From an uncultured Eubacterium sp. (lineage in GTDB: Bacteria; Bacillota; Clostridia; Oscillospirales; CAG-272): a stretch of 64,000 nucleotides of DNA. The notes beneath the pieces are model-generated. The model did no database searches, was not told where the DNA came from, and saw nothing but the letters and a program-made list of their open reading frames with translations. The position numbers were made by a program, and so were the translations under genes. This document shows positions 25,277 to 34,709 of this stretch, in pieces. The first letter of the stretch is position 1, and every line of letters begins with the position of its first letter. Where the stretch lies: NCBI GenBank assembly GCA_900544285.1, contig UQUT01000001.1:124001-188000 (forward strand), written 5' to 3'.

Positions 25277-27919
25277 TTGCTCACTCTGAAAGGAATAAAA
25301 AAAGACTATTACGTCGGCGATGTTGCCGTTCCCGCTCTCCGCGGTATTGACATCAGCTTCCGCGAAAATGAGTTTGTCGCAATTCTGGGTCAGTCCGGCT
25401 GCGGAAAGACGACCCTGCTGAACATTATCGGCGGGCTTGACAGATATTCGGACGGCGACCTTGAAATCAACGGCGTCTCAACAAAGAAATATAAGGACAA
25501 GGACTGGGATCGTTACCGCAACCATTCGATAGGCTTTGTGTTTCAGTCATATAATCTGATACCTCATCAGACCGTGCTTGCAAACGTTGAGCTTGCGTTG
25601 ACGATATCCGGCGTTTCCAAGGCGGAAAGACGCCGCAGAGCGACAGAAGCTCTGACAAAGGTCGGTCTCGGCGACCAGATAAAGAAAAAACCTAACCAGA
25701 TGTCTGGTGGTCAGGTGCAGAGAGTCGCGATCGCGCGTGCGCTTGTAAACGATCCGGACATTCTCCTTGCCGACGAGCCGACGGGTGCACTTGATACGGA
25801 AACAAGCATTGCCGTCATGGAGATTCTGAAAGAAGTCGCAAAAGACAAGCTCGTCATAATGGTGACACACAACCCCGATCTTGCCGAAAAATATGCAACC
25901 CGCACGGTTCGCCTGCTGGACGGAAAAATCATTTCGGACTCGATGCCGTTCGTCCCGAGCGAAAAGGACAAAGCCGTAGCTGAGGAGCGGAGTGCCGCCG
26001 AAAAGAAAAAAGGTAAACGGCAGATGTCGTTTGCAACGGCAACCGCCCTTTCCTTCAACAACCTTAAAACCAAAAAAGGCAGAACAATTCTGACCTCGTT
26101 TGCCGGCAGTATCGGCATTATAGGCATTGCGCTGATAATGGCGGTTTCAAGCGGCTTCAAAAGCTATATAAACACAGTTCAAGCTGACACGCTTTCATCA
26201 TATCCGTTGAGTATAACGCGCGAATCGATAGATATAACCTCGCTTATGGCGTCAATGATGAGCGGAAAATCAAACGGCGGCGACCATTTGCTTGATAAGA
26301 TTTATTCCCGTGAGGTACTGGGCGAAATGCTCGCAACGATGTCGTCCGGAACAAAGACAAGCGAGCTTTCCGGATTCAAAAAGTATCTTGACAGCGGCGA
26401 AAGCGGTATTGAACAGTATATAAACGGAATTCAGTACGGTTACGGCGTAACGCCTAAGATATATTCAATCGGAAAGGACGGAAAGCCACTCCGCGTAAAC
26501 CCCGGAAAAGTCATGGAGACGCTTTACGGCAGCGCATATGCGCAGATGTCTAAGTCTTATTCGGGAATGAATTCATCCATGGTATGGTCAGAAATACTTG
26601 ACAACAGAGACTTTGTTCAGTCACAGTATGATGTTCTTGCCGGCGAATGGCCCGAAAAGGATGACTACACAAAGCTCGTACTCGTCGTCGATAAAAACAA
26701 CGAAATAAGCGACTTTGCTCTCTATTCCATCGGCTTACGTAATCAGAATGATCTTGAAGATATGAAAATCAAGATCATGGAGCATAAGCCCATAGAAACA
26801 GAGCAGACAACCTACACATATGACGAAATTCTCGCCGTCGAATACAAGCTCATAAACGACACAGACCTTTGGAGTTATGACGAAAAGACAGGCGTTTGGG
26901 TTGATAAAAGCAATGACAGCGAATACCTGAAATCAGTTGTTGAAACCGGTGAAACGCTGAAAGTGGCTTGTATTGTCCGTCCGACGCAGAACGCGTCCGC
27001 AACGTCAATAAGCGGCACGATCGGTTATTCCTCGGCACTTACAAAGCATGTCATTGAAAAAACAAACGATTCGGAAATCGTAAAAGCTCAGCTTGCGGAC
27101 GAAACGACCGACATATTCACAGGTCTCAAATTTGAAACCGCGGAAAAGAAAGAAATCACAATGGACGACGTAAACGCTTACATTGCGACGCTCCCCGCGG
27201 AAGAGCAGGCGCAGATGAAAGCCTATATAGCGAGCATGAGCGAGGAAGCTGTCATAAAGATGTTTGAAGCAAAGCTCCTCGGGCAGACCTCAAAGGCAAC
27301 CCTTTCCGGAAACCTCGAAAAACTCGGCGTGAAGGATCTTGAAAACCCCGAAACGATAAACATTTACCCTGTCGATTTTGAATCAAAGGACAATGTAAAA
27401 GATGTCATCTCCGCATATAATGAGAAGGTTAAAGCAGCAGGCGAAAGCGAAAAGGTCATCAGTTATTCGGATTATGTCGGTATTCTGCTCTCATCCGTTA
27501 CAAAAATTATAGATACGATAACCTATGTGCTCATTGCCTTCGTTGCAATTTCGCTCGTCGTTTCATCTATAATGATCGGAATAATCACTTATATTTCCGT
27601 TCTCGAAAGAACAAAAGAAATCGGAATTCTCCGCTCGATAGGCGCATCGAAGAAGGACGTTTCAAGAGTGTTCAATGCGGAAACGTTTATTATCGGGCTT
27701 ATTTCGGGTGCTATGGGCATCGGTATCACCCTGCTGATATTGCTCCCCGTAAACCTTATCTTAAATTCACTAACGGGAATTGCGTCGATAGCGGCTCTGC
27801 CGCCTGTCGGTGCCGCCGTGCTGATAGCTCTCAGCATATTGCTTACGGTCATCGCGGGACTGTTCCCTGCAAAGATCGCTTCAAAGAAGGATCCTGTAAT
27901 AGCGCTCAGAACAGAATAA
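25277..27919 (+). CDS. MacB-like ABC transporter, fused ATPase and FtsX-type permease
   Basis: An 880-residue fusion. The N-terminal ATPase (about 1-230) has Walker A GQSGCGKTTLLN, signature MSGGQVQRVAIARAL, Walker B DILLADEPTGALD and the switch His in MVTHNPD. A membrane helix near 265-295 (GRTILTSFAGSIGIIGIALI) is followed by a large external domain of about 430 residues. The FtsX/MacB three-helix block is at the C-terminus (VLIAFVAISLVVSSIMIGII, then LERTKEIGILRSIGASKKDV). Such proteins export peptides or sense antimicrobials; no partner kinase is nearby. The start is TTG at 25277 with GAGGTGA upstream, and a terminator follows. Confidence 0.93.
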   Translation: MLTLKGIKKDYYVGDVAVPALRGIDISFRENEFVAILGQSGCGKTTLLNIIGGLDRYSDGDLEINGVSTKKYKDKDWDRYRNHSIGFVFQSYNLIPHQTVLANVELALTISGVSKAERRRRATEALTKVGLGDQIKKKPNQMSGGQVQRVAIARALVNDPDILLADEPTGALDTETSIAVMEILKEVAKDKLVIMVTHNPDLAEKYATRTVRLLDGKIISDSMPFVPSEKDKAVAEERSAAEKKKGKRQMSFATATALSFNNLKTKKGRTILTSFAGSIGIIGIALIMAVSSGFKSYINTVQADTLSSYPLSITRESIDITSLMASMMSGKSNGGDHLLDKIYSREVLGEMLATMSSGTKTSELSGFKKYLDSGESGIEQYINGIQYGYGVTPKIYSIGKDGKPLRVNPGKVMETLYGSAYAQMSKSYSGMNSSMVWSEILDNRDFVQSQYDVLAGEWPEKDDYTKLVLVVDKNNEISDFALYSIGLRNQNDLEDMKIKIMEHKPIETEQTTYTYDEILAVEYKLINDTDLWSYDEKTGVWVDKSNDSEYLKSVVETGETLKVACIVRPTQNASATSISGTIGYSSALTKHVIEKTNDSEIVKAQLADETTDIFTGLKFETAEKKEITMDDVNAYIATLPAEEQAQMKAYIASMSEEAVIKMFEAKLLGQTSKATLSGNLEKLGVKDLENPETINIYPVDFESKDNVKDVISAYNEKVKAAGESEKVISYSDYVGILLSSVTKIIDTITYVLIAFVAISLVVSSIMIGIITYISVLERTKEIGILRSIGASKKDVSRVFNAETFIIGLISGAMGIGITLLILLPVNLILNSLTGIASIAALPPVGAAVLIALSILLTVIAGLFPAKIASKKDPVIALRTE

Positions 27920-27930
27920 TTCAAAATCGG

Positions 27931-27963
27931 ATTCCCCCGTATTATCGGGGGAATTTTGTTTTT
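27931..27963 (+). terminator. Terminator after the MacB-like gene
   Basis: ATTCCCCCG/CGGGGGAAT, 6-nt loop, then TTTGTTTTTG. Confidence 0.9.
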
Positions 27964-27992
27964 GAAAAACTTTTGACTATGTTTTCGCGCAA

Positions 27993-28024
27993 TAAAAAAA
28001 TCCCGCTTTGCGCGGGATTTTTTA
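27993..28024. terminator. Bidirectional terminator before the surface protein gene
   Basis: AATCCCGC/GCGGGATT around TTTGC with A and T runs on both sides. On the minus strand it ends the surface protein gene. Confidence 0.88.
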
Positions 28025-28035
28025 TTGTTTATGTT

Positions 28036-30066
28036 TTATTTCTGTGATCCGATTGAAGCCCTGCCGCCGCCTTTGCTGTTGCCGGCACCGCCGTTCTTTG
28101 AAAGAACGAAGAACACTGCGCCGCCTGCCGCAAGAATTGCGACAACAGCAAGAATTATAACTATCGTTACAACCGTGCCAGAGCCTTTGAGCTTCGGAAT
28201 TGCTTCTCTTCTTATAATCTCACCGCAAACGGTGCATTTTATGACCTGAGAGCCTTCCTTGCTCTTTGTCGGTTCGACTTCGACAACAGGCGCACCCTCT
28301 GTGTGACCCTTTGCGGGAATAATTACTTCTCCGCAGACAAGGCACTTCTGAGGCGTTGTGCAGGTGGCTTCGCCGCTGGGAACGTGTCCCTTTGCGTTTA
28401 CAATCACTTCACCGCACACCGTGCAGACTTGGGGAGTCGTGCAGGTTGCCGCCGCACCGGGAGTATGTCCCTTTGCCGCAACAAGTACCGTTCCGCATGT
28501 TACGCACTTCTGCGGCTCTGTGCAGGTTGCTTCGGCACCCGCCGTGTGACCCGTGGCAGGAATTGTTACCGTGTCTCTTGTTGTTCCGCAGTTTCTGCAC
28601 ACATAGCCTCTGCTGCCGGCTGTCGTGCAGGTCGCCGCTACTTCTTTCCATTCCCAGTCATGACCCTTTACGCCGATCGTCTCTGTGTAAATGGTTGCAC
28701 CGCAGTCGTTACATTTCTTTATTATGTAGCCCTCTTCCGTGCATGTCGCTGCCTTTTCGCTTGTCGTAACGTTTGCATGAACGCATGACTTCTTTGTTGT
28801 TGCGAAAAGCGGATCCGAAGAGTCGCCTGCAGCTGTTGTTGATGTGCCGGCGTATCTCTGATAGAAGAAATACATCTTTCCTTCTTCAAGTCCCGTGAAG
28901 AGCGGGGACGCCTGCCATGTCTTTCCGTCCTTTGAGTATTCGCAACCGGAAACGGCATTAAGCTCAATTGTAGTTGCCGTCACAGCCTTTACGGTCGGCG
29001 CCGGAGCTTTTCCAAGCGACTTCTGAGCTGTTGTGACAAACATCATCTTCATCGTTGAAGGCTGGTCAACTTTTCTCCAGAAAAGACCGTATGTCTGCGC
29101 GGGAGAAAGTCCCGTAAAAATGCCTGTCTGGTTCCATGTCTTGTTGTCAAGGGAGTATTCATATCCGGCAACGGGCTTGACCATTATGACGGTATCCGTT
29201 TTTGACATAATCTGCGGTTCATCATCGCTTGTATTGCCGCCGGAGCCGTTGTTGTCTGATTTTGTCTGCGGGCCCGCACTTCCGTTGCCGAGTGTGACAA
29301 CAAGTCCTTCGCTCGGTTCGCTCGCCGCAACCTCGCCCTGTGCCGCAACACGCGCATAGAATGTGTATATACCGTTAGCAACAAGGCCGTCGAAAACGGT
29401 TGCCGCCTGCCAGTTTATAAGGTCGCATGAATATTCGAGGTTTGCTTCCGAGCCTCTCTTGACCATTACGGAAGTCTCGCCCCTACTGAGAAGTTCGAGC
29501 TTTGCGGGCTTGTCCGCTCTGCTTATAGCACGCTTTACCGTTACATCGCTTCCCGTGCCTTTAACTTCTCCGTAGCTTGCGTTTGCAGCAGTGCCGGACG
29601 CCGTTTTAACCGAAATGGAAGCCGTCGTTCCCGTGTAAGCTACAAGTCTCATTTTAACTTTTATTACAATTGCGCCGGAGGTCGTAACGGCGGATACGCC
29701 GTCGCCAGCGCTTACAATGAACACAAGGTCTGTTGTGTCGCCGTTTGTATCCTCATTGTATCTTCTTCTCCATCCGCTTGACGGGGTTGTCCAGTCAACG
29801 GATACGAATCTGAATTCCTCTTTGGAATATGTAAGGGCAATCGCAATCTCTTTAAGACCGCCTGTTGAAAGGTCTATGTTGTCAATGCTTATTGTGAATG
29901 TGTCTTCATCATAAGTAACCATTGTTGAAGGGCCCTTAAAACTCAGTTTGTAGGCAGAACCCTCTGTTGACGTTGTCGATACTCCGTCAGCCGCCGATAC
30001 GCAGAGCGTAAAGACGGAGAGACAGATGAAAACAGCGGCAAGAGTCAAAGCCAGTATTTTTTTCAT
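28036..30066 (-). CDS. Surface protein: cohesin-like domain, Fn3-like modules and zinc-ribbon repeats
   Basis: A 676-residue secreted protein anchored by a C-terminal helix (VTIVIILAVVAILAAGGAVF). A signal peptide (MKKILALTLAAVFICLSVFT) precedes a cohesin-like beta domain (about 35-165, with VTYDEDTFTISIDNIDLSTG and KEEFRFVSVDW). Three Fn3-like modules share a Y-S-x-D-x-x-x-W motif (EYSCDLINWQ, EYSLDNKTWNQ, EYSKDGKTWQ). Then come six Cys-rich modules, three of them near-identical 27-residue repeats with ATCT-x-PQ-x-C-x2-CG ending AKGH. The Cys/His sets look metal-binding. The tail is Gly/Lys/Ser-rich. GGAGG precedes the ATG. The function is unknown; ligand display or wall binding is likely. 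Confidence 0.85.
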   Translation of the reverse strand: MKKILALTLAAVFICLSVFTLCVSAADGVSTTSTEGSAYKLSFKGPSTMVTYDEDTFTISIDNIDLSTGGLKEIAIALTYSKEEFRFVSVDWTTPSSGWRRRYNEDTNGDTTDLVFIVSAGDGVSAVTTSGAIVIKVKMRLVAYTGTTASISVKTASGTAANASYGEVKGTGSDVTVKRAISRADKPAKLELLSRGETSVMVKRGSEANLEYSCDLINWQAATVFDGLVANGIYTFYARVAAQGEVAASEPSEGLVVTLGNGSAGPQTKSDNNGSGGNTSDDEPQIMSKTDTVIMVKPVAGYEYSLDNKTWNQTGIFTGLSPAQTYGLFWRKVDQPSTMKMMFVTTAQKSLGKAPAPTVKAVTATTIELNAVSGCEYSKDGKTWQASPLFTGLEEGKMYFFYQRYAGTSTTAAGDSSDPLFATTKKSCVHANVTTSEKAATCTEEGYIIKKCNDCGATIYTETIGVKGHDWEWKEVAATCTTAGSRGYVCRNCGTTRDTVTIPATGHTAGAEATCTEPQKCVTCGTVLVAAKGHTPGAAATCTTPQVCTVCGEVIVNAKGHVPSGEATCTTPQKCLVCGEVIIPAKGHTEGAPVVEVEPTKSKEGSQVIKCTVCGEIIRREAIPKLKGSGTVVTIVIILAVVAILAAGGAVFFVLSKNGGAGNSKGGGRASIGSQK

Positions 30067-30117
30067 ATAAATTCCTCCGTTTTTTGAATTCGTCTTTACT
30101 TTTGAATGTCACACTTT

Positions 30118-30636
30118 TCAGTTCTTTATGGCAGTGTCGATAACGTTCTGAAGCTCTTCGTCCGAAAGAGCGGAAGGTGTATAGAGTGTGCAGTTCATTG
30201 CATATTCTTTGCCGGGGTATCTCGACCATTCGACTATTCTTCCGCCGTCCATAAGAGTTATATAGATGTATTTTGTTCCGCCTTTCTCGAGCATTCTCAT
30301 CTCGTTGACATTCACCGGAGCGGTAATACCGTGAATGTCGGAATAGTCAATTGACTGCGCGCCGCGGAAAACAAAGTTGCTTCCGTTGCAGGTAAACTCA
30401 ATCTGCCCGATGTCGCTGCCGACAATGGAATATACGGGATTTTCAACAATCGTTTTGTTTACCTCCATTACGATTCTCAGCTTTTCGAAGATTTCGTTCG
30501 CTTTCAGCGTTTCCTGGGGAACGGTGGTCGTAGTTGTGTCCGATGTCTGTGTTTCGCCCGGATCTTTTCCGCACGCACAGCAAAGCGCAGTCACAACAAG
30601 GACAATCGCCATAAGGATTGCTATTTTCCTTTTCAT
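30118..30636 (-). CDS. Hypothetical lipoprotein, 172 aa
   Basis: A lipoprotein with signal peptide MKRKIAILMAIVLVVTALC and lipobox ALCCAC. A Thr-rich linker (SDTTTTTVPQ) is followed by a beta-rich domain of about 130 residues (FEKLRIVMEV through DEELQNVIDTAIKN). No family motif is recognised. It lies 51 bp upstream of the cohesin-like surface protein in the same direction and is probably co-transcribed with it, so the two may work together at the surface. GGAGG precedes the ATG. Confidence 0.8.
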   Translation of the reverse strand: MKRKIAILMAIVLVVTALCCACGKDPGETQTSDTTTTTVPQETLKANEIFEKLRIVMEVNKTIVENPVYSIVGSDIGQIEFTCNGSNFVFRGAQSIDYSDIHGITAPVNVNEMRMLEKGGTKYIYITLMDGGRIVEWSRYPGKEYAMNCTLYTPSALSDEELQNVIDTAIKN

Positions 30637-30763
30637 TTTTATTTCCTCCGTATAAAAAATCTATAAACTCTCTCCGATGCAAGAGGTGCTCCGGAACATT
30701 CTCATAAAGTCTTTTGAGAATTATATCATAAAAAATCCGAAAATAAAAGTGTTTTTTGTTAAA

Positions 30764-31126
30764 TTATTTTACGGAACCGGTGGCTATTATGTCGCTTTCT
30801 CCGCAAACTGCGGGAAAAACGACGTCGCCCTGCTCAATCGGAGCGTTGACAGTAACCTTTGAAAGCTCTTTCATAGCTTCAAAGAGCTTTTCTTTCGAAA
30901 TAGGTGCGCTCGTTTTTACGGGAAGATAAACGCCTTCTCTGTTTGCGACCTTTACAGTCGTTGTGAGCGTTCTCGTCGGATGTGTGAGCTCCGCTATCGC
31001 ATATTTTTCGCCTCTCGGACAGGTGTTCCCCGTCACCTTGAAGCCGTCCGCCGTCTTTTCAGCCGTTACTGTACAGCCAATCGGGCAGTTTATACAGATC
31101 ATTTCTTTCTTTTCACCGATATTCAT
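30764..31126 (-). CDS. DUF1667 domain protein
   Basis: A 120-residue cytoplasmic protein. It opens with a Cys-rich half, MICINCPIGCTVTAE then NTCPRGEKYAIAEL, that could carry an iron-sulfur or zinc site. The remainder is TVKVANREGVYLPVKTSAPI, then PIEQGDVVFPAVC. DUF1667 genes commonly accompany glpA-like dehydrogenase genes and FAD oxidoreductases in Bacillota, exactly as here. It is the last gene of a six-gene operon, 10 bp after the flavoprotein. It may be an electron-transfer partner of the two flavoproteins; this is inferred from context. Confidence 0.9.
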   Translation of the reverse strand: MNIGEKKEMICINCPIGCTVTAEKTADGFKVTGNTCPRGEKYAIAELTHPTRTLTTTVKVANREGVYLPVKTSAPISKEKLFEAMKELSKVTVNAPIEQGDVVFPAVCGESDIIATGSVK

Positions 31127-31136
31127 AGCCCTAACC

Positions 31137-32408
31137 TCACTTTACTATTTCAACGGTGATGTCGCCGTCACATTCTTTGAGTTGTTCGCCCTTTATGCGG
31201 ACAAACTCCATCTCGCCGGGCGCAACCTTGCGTTTTTTCTGGAGAAGAAGCTCTTTTTCTCCGCAGGAAACACGGATTTTGACATTTTCCATTACCGCGC
31301 CGACTCTGAAATAAATCTTGATATCATCCGGATTTTCCGTAACGTCGACTCTCTGCGGAACCGTGTATCTGACGCCGCCTGTTGCGATAACGGAGAGCGA
31401 GCGAACGTATTCCGGCTCCTTGCAACCGGCTTTGACGAATTCCGCTGCGCTCTTTCCGGCAAGCTCCGCTTCTTCGGAAACATAGTCGACAAGGTCGTGA
31501 ACGTGGAGAACGTTGCCGCAGGAATAAACGCCTGTCTGCTCGGTTCTTCTGTTCTGGTTGACCGTCGCACCGCCCGTAACTCTGTCCAGCTTTATTCCCG
31601 CACCTTTTGTGAGTTCGTTTTCGGGAAGAAGTCCACAGGAAAGGAGAAGCGTATCACATTCGATATACTCGCTCTTTTCGGGAATGACGCGCAGGTGCTC
31701 GTCAACCTCGGAAACCGTAACGCCTTCAACTCTCTCTTTTCCGTGTATCTTCGATACCGTGTGGCTGAGTTTGAGCGGAATTCCGAAGTCGTTGAGGCAC
31801 TGAACAATATTTCTGTTAAGTCCGCCGGAATAAGGCATAAGCTCGCATACGAGCTTGACATTTGCGCCTTCAAGCGTCATTCTTCTCGCCATAATGAGGC
31901 CGATGTCTCCCGAACCGAGAATAACAACATTTTTTCCGGGCATTTCTCCCTTTATGTTGATAAATCTCTGCGCCGTGCCCGCCGTATACACGCCCGCGGG
32001 ACGTTCGCCGGGGATATTGAGCTGTCCGCGGCTTCTTTCGCGACAGCCCATAGCAAGAACGACGGCGCCTGCGTCAACAGTAAACACACCGCTTTCGCTG
32101 TTCATAGCCGTGACAATGTGTCTGCCGTCTTCGCCCTGCTCAATCCCGAGTACCATTGTTTTCACGATATACGGAATTTCCCTTTCGATGACCATTTTTT
32201 TATATCTGTCCGCATATTCGGGGCCTGTAAGCTCCTCGCCGAAGCGATGAAGTCCGAAGCCGTTGTGAATACACTGGCGGAGAATACCGCCGAGCCCTTC
32301 GTCACGTTCGATTATAAGTATATCCTTTACGCCGTTGTCATAAGCGGAAACGGCAGCCGCCATTCCGGCGGGACCTCCGCCTATGATGGCAATATCACAT
32401 TTTTTCAT
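31137..32408 (-). CDS. FAD-dependent pyridine-nucleotide oxidoreductase
   Basis: A 423-residue two-dinucleotide-fold flavoprotein. The FAD Rossmann motif CDIAIIGGGPAGMAAAV lies at the N-terminus. LGGILRQCIHNGFGLHRFGEE is a Cys-containing stretch. A second dinucleotide motif (VVILGSGDIGLIMARRM) is near residue 160, and VYSCGNVLHVHDLVD is the late FAD-binding region. With the GlpA-like protein 19 bp upstream and DUF1667 10 bp downstream it matches the anaerobic glycerol-3-phosphate-oxidation type gene set. The actual substrate is not shown by the sequence. Confidence 0.9.
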   Translation of the reverse strand: MKKCDIAIIGGGPAGMAAAVSAYDNGVKDILIIERDEGLGGILRQCIHNGFGLHRFGEELTGPEYADRYKKMVIEREIPYIVKTMVLGIEQGEDGRHIVTAMNSESGVFTVDAGAVVLAMGCRERSRGQLNIPGERPAGVYTAGTAQRFINIKGEMPGKNVVILGSGDIGLIMARRMTLEGANVKLVCELMPYSGGLNRNIVQCLNDFGIPLKLSHTVSKIHGKERVEGVTVSEVDEHLRVIPEKSEYIECDTLLLSCGLLPENELTKGAGIKLDRVTGGATVNQNRRTEQTGVYSCGNVLHVHDLVDYVSEEAELAGKSAAEFVKAGCKEPEYVRSLSVIATGGVRYTVPQRVDVTENPDDIKIYFRVGAVMENVKIRVSCGEKELLLQKKRKVAPGEMEFVRIKGEQLKECDGDITVEIVK

Positions 32409-32426
32409 AATTGTTTCCCCTCCGCA

Positions 32427-33860
32427 TTATTTCCTGTTCCCGAGCAAAAGTCTCGAGCCGCCGCCGGTTTTTGTTACCTGATTTTCGGCAATTCCGAGCT
32501 CCTTTGCAATGAGCTCCGTTACAAACGGCGTACAGAATCCCGCCTGACAACGTCCCATTCCGGCTCTTGTTCTGCGCTTAATACCGTCTGTCGTTGTCGC
32601 CTTCGGGTTCTGTCTTATAGCGGCGAGTATCTCGCCCTCGGTAACCGTTTCGCAACGGCAGATTACTCTTCCGTATGACGGGTCTTTCTTTATCATTTCG
32701 TTCTTCTCTTCTGCGGAGAGTGTGCGGAAATGCTTGCAGGAAACGCGGGTGTCGATGTGTTCGGGCTTTTCTTCAAGCGCAAGTCCGACACCGACAAGCA
32801 GGTTTACGATATATTCCGCTATCGCCGGCGATGACGAAAGTCCCGGGGAGTCGATTCCGACAGCGTTCACGGCTCTGGGAGAATGAGCAGAGACCTCAAG
32901 GATAAAGTCTTCGCTTTCCACGCAAGCGGCACGGAGACCGGCAAATGACGTTATAACGGCTCTGTAATTTATGCCGTCGGCAGAGAGAGATGCCTTTTCC
33001 TTTATTGTGTCAAGGCCTTCGAGAGTTGTTGTCTTATCGTCCTTTTCCGTTTTTTCGGATGTCGGACCGACGAGAAGGTTTCCGTCAACCGTCGGTGTGA
33101 CAAGTATTCCCTTGCCCGCCTTTGTCGGCGTCTGGAAAATCGTTCTTGAAACAAGTCCGCCCTCGGATTTATCGAGAAGCATGTATTCGCCCTTCTTTGC
33201 GACGAGATGATAGTCGTCGCCGTAGAGACGGGCAACCTCGTCCGAGCCGAGACCGGCAGCGTTGACGATATATTTTGCCTTTACCTCGTCCCCGCTCTCG
33301 GAAGTGAGTGTATAAACTTTTCCGTCATCGGATATCGACGCAACCTTGAAATTGCAAAAGAGATCGGTTCCGTTGTCCATAGCGTTACCAACGGCTGCAA
33401 TCGTAAGATCGTAAGGGCAAACTATGCCGGACGACGTGCAGAGCAACGCTCCGACTATGTTCTTTGAGAGCGCGGGTTCGAGCTTTCTTGCCTCGTCACC
33501 GGTTATAACGGAAAGTCCCGGCACGCCGTTTGTCTTTCCTCTTTCACAGAGCATTTTGACGTGCTCGAGTTGTTCCTCGTCAAAGGCAACGACCATTGAG
33601 CCGTTGTTGATATAGTGGACGTCAAGCCTGCGACAGAGATCTGCCATCATAGCCGCGCCCTTTACGTTCAACTCCGCTTTCAGCGTTCCCGGAACGGGGT
33701 CATAACCGCCGTGAACTATCGCGCTGTTCGCCTTTGTCGCGCCGAGGGCAACATCTGCCCCCGCTTCGACAATGCATACGCCGAGCTTGTACTTTGCCAG
33801 AGCCGCCGCCGTTAGACCGCCGGTTACTCCCGCTCCGATAATCGCAACATCGTAAATCAT
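32427..33860 (-). CDS. GlpA-like FAD dehydrogenase with C-terminal [2Fe-2S]-type domain
   Basis: A 477-residue flavoprotein. The FAD motif is YDVAIIGAGVTGGLTAAAL with ANSAIVHGGYDPVPGTL, typical of glycerol-3-phosphate dehydrogenase A-like proteins. Its C-terminal BFD-like domain has VICRCETVTEGEILAA and GMGRCQAGFC, whose four Cys probably bind a [2Fe-2S] cluster. The likely role is oxidation of a small hydroxy-acid or glycerol phosphate with electron transfer to the partner flavoprotein. It lies 21 bp downstream of a HAD phosphatase that could act on the same or a related substrate. Confidence 0.9.
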   Translation of the reverse strand: MIYDVAIIGAGVTGGLTAAALAKYKLGVCIVEAGADVALGATKANSAIVHGGYDPVPGTLKAELNVKGAAMMADLCRRLDVHYINNGSMVVAFDEEQLEHVKMLCERGKTNGVPGLSVITGDEARKLEPALSKNIVGALLCTSSGIVCPYDLTIAAVGNAMDNGTDLFCNFKVASISDDGKVYTLTSESGDEVKAKYIVNAAGLGSDEVARLYGDDYHLVAKKGEYMLLDKSEGGLVSRTIFQTPTKAGKGILVTPTVDGNLLVGPTSEKTEKDDKTTTLEGLDTIKEKASLSADGINYRAVITSFAGLRAACVESEDFILEVSAHSPRAVNAVGIDSPGLSSSPAIAEYIVNLLVGVGLALEEKPEHIDTRVSCKHFRTLSAEEKNEMIKKDPSYGRVICRCETVTEGEILAAIRQNPKATTTDGIKRRTRAGMGRCQAGFCTPFVTELIAKELGIAENQVTKTGGGSRLLLGNRK

Positions 33861-33881
33861 TTTCTTTTTATCTCCAAATCT

Positions 33882-34709
33882 TTATTTCAATACGTCGGGA
33901 ATGCAACTTGCGTCCCCAACGATATAATCAATGTTATATTCAGTTTCCCTTGCCTGCTGTTCGGTTGTTTCTCCGCTCAAAACAAGCATTGTTTTAACCC
34001 CCGCGTTTATTCCGCAGGCGATGTCCGTATACATTCTGTCTCCGATGACAAGCGTATTTTCCTTGCAGATCGAAGGATCTTTTTTCTTCATCCATTCGAT
34101 TGCAAGAAGCGGCATTTCAGGGCGCGGTTTGCCGATATAATACGGCTTTTTGCCCGTTGCGTTGAAAAGCATACCGCAAACGGAGCCGCAATCGGGAACA
34201 TAACCGTATTCCGTCGGACAGACAAGATCCGGATTTGCCGCAATGAACGGAATGTCCTTCTCTGTCAGAAGTCTTGAAACGTCGTCCAGCTTTTTGTATG
34301 TAAGCTCCGTGTCATAACCCATGACAACGCCTTCGATTACGTCCGAGTAATCCTCGCAAACGCAGACGCCCGCCTCGCGCAGTTCCTTTTTGAATGACTC
34401 CGTTCCGGCAACGTATAGCCGCTTTCCGGGGAGATTCGCATTCAGATAAAGGGCTGTCGCCTGTGATGATGTTATAAAGTCGCCTTCATTTGCGTCAATG
34501 CCGAGCTTCCCGAGCTTTTCGACATACGCCGAAACACTCTTTGACGAGTTGTTTGTCATGAAAAGGTACGTTTTTCCCTGCTCACGTATCACGGAAAGCA
34601 TTTCTTTTGTAAACGGGAAGAGATTGTTGCCGAGGTAAATCGTCCCGTCCATATCAAAGAGGAAGAGACGGATATCGGCAAGGGTCGTGATGTCGCCTTT
34701 GAGTATCAT
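33882..34709 (-). CDS. HAD-IIA family phosphatase (NagD-like)
   Basis: A 275-residue cytoplasmic HAD hydrolase. Motif I is FLFDMDGTIYLGN (nucleophile Asp), motif II MTNNSSKS, motif III with KPRPEMPL and motif IV GDRMYTDIACGINAG. The cap between motifs II and III is of the large C2 type, as in NagD/4-nitrophenylphosphatase. Substrates are small phosphorylated metabolites; a glycerol-phosphate-type substrate would fit the GlpA-like neighbour. The start overlaps the AraC regulator stop by 4 bp (ATGA), so the genes are coupled. Confidence 0.93.
   Translation of the reverse strand: MILKGDITTLADIRLFLFDMDGTIYLGNNLFPFTKEMLSVIREQGKTYLFMTNNSSKSVSAYVEKLGKLGIDANEGDFITSSQATALYLNANLPGKRLYVAGTESFKKELREAGVCVCEDYSDVIEGVVMGYDTELTYKKLDDVSRLLTEKDIPFIAANPDLVCPTEYGYVPDCGSVCGMLFNATGKKPYYIGKPRPEMPLLAIEWMKKKDPSICKENTLVIGDRMYTDIACGINAGVKTMLVLSGETTEQQARETEYNIDYIVGDASCIPDVLK

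Noticed and set aside
30963..32678. 571-codon plus-strand frame opposite the flavoprotein genes
   Set aside because: Antisense to two genes with clear FAD motifs; the translated product has no recognisable domain.
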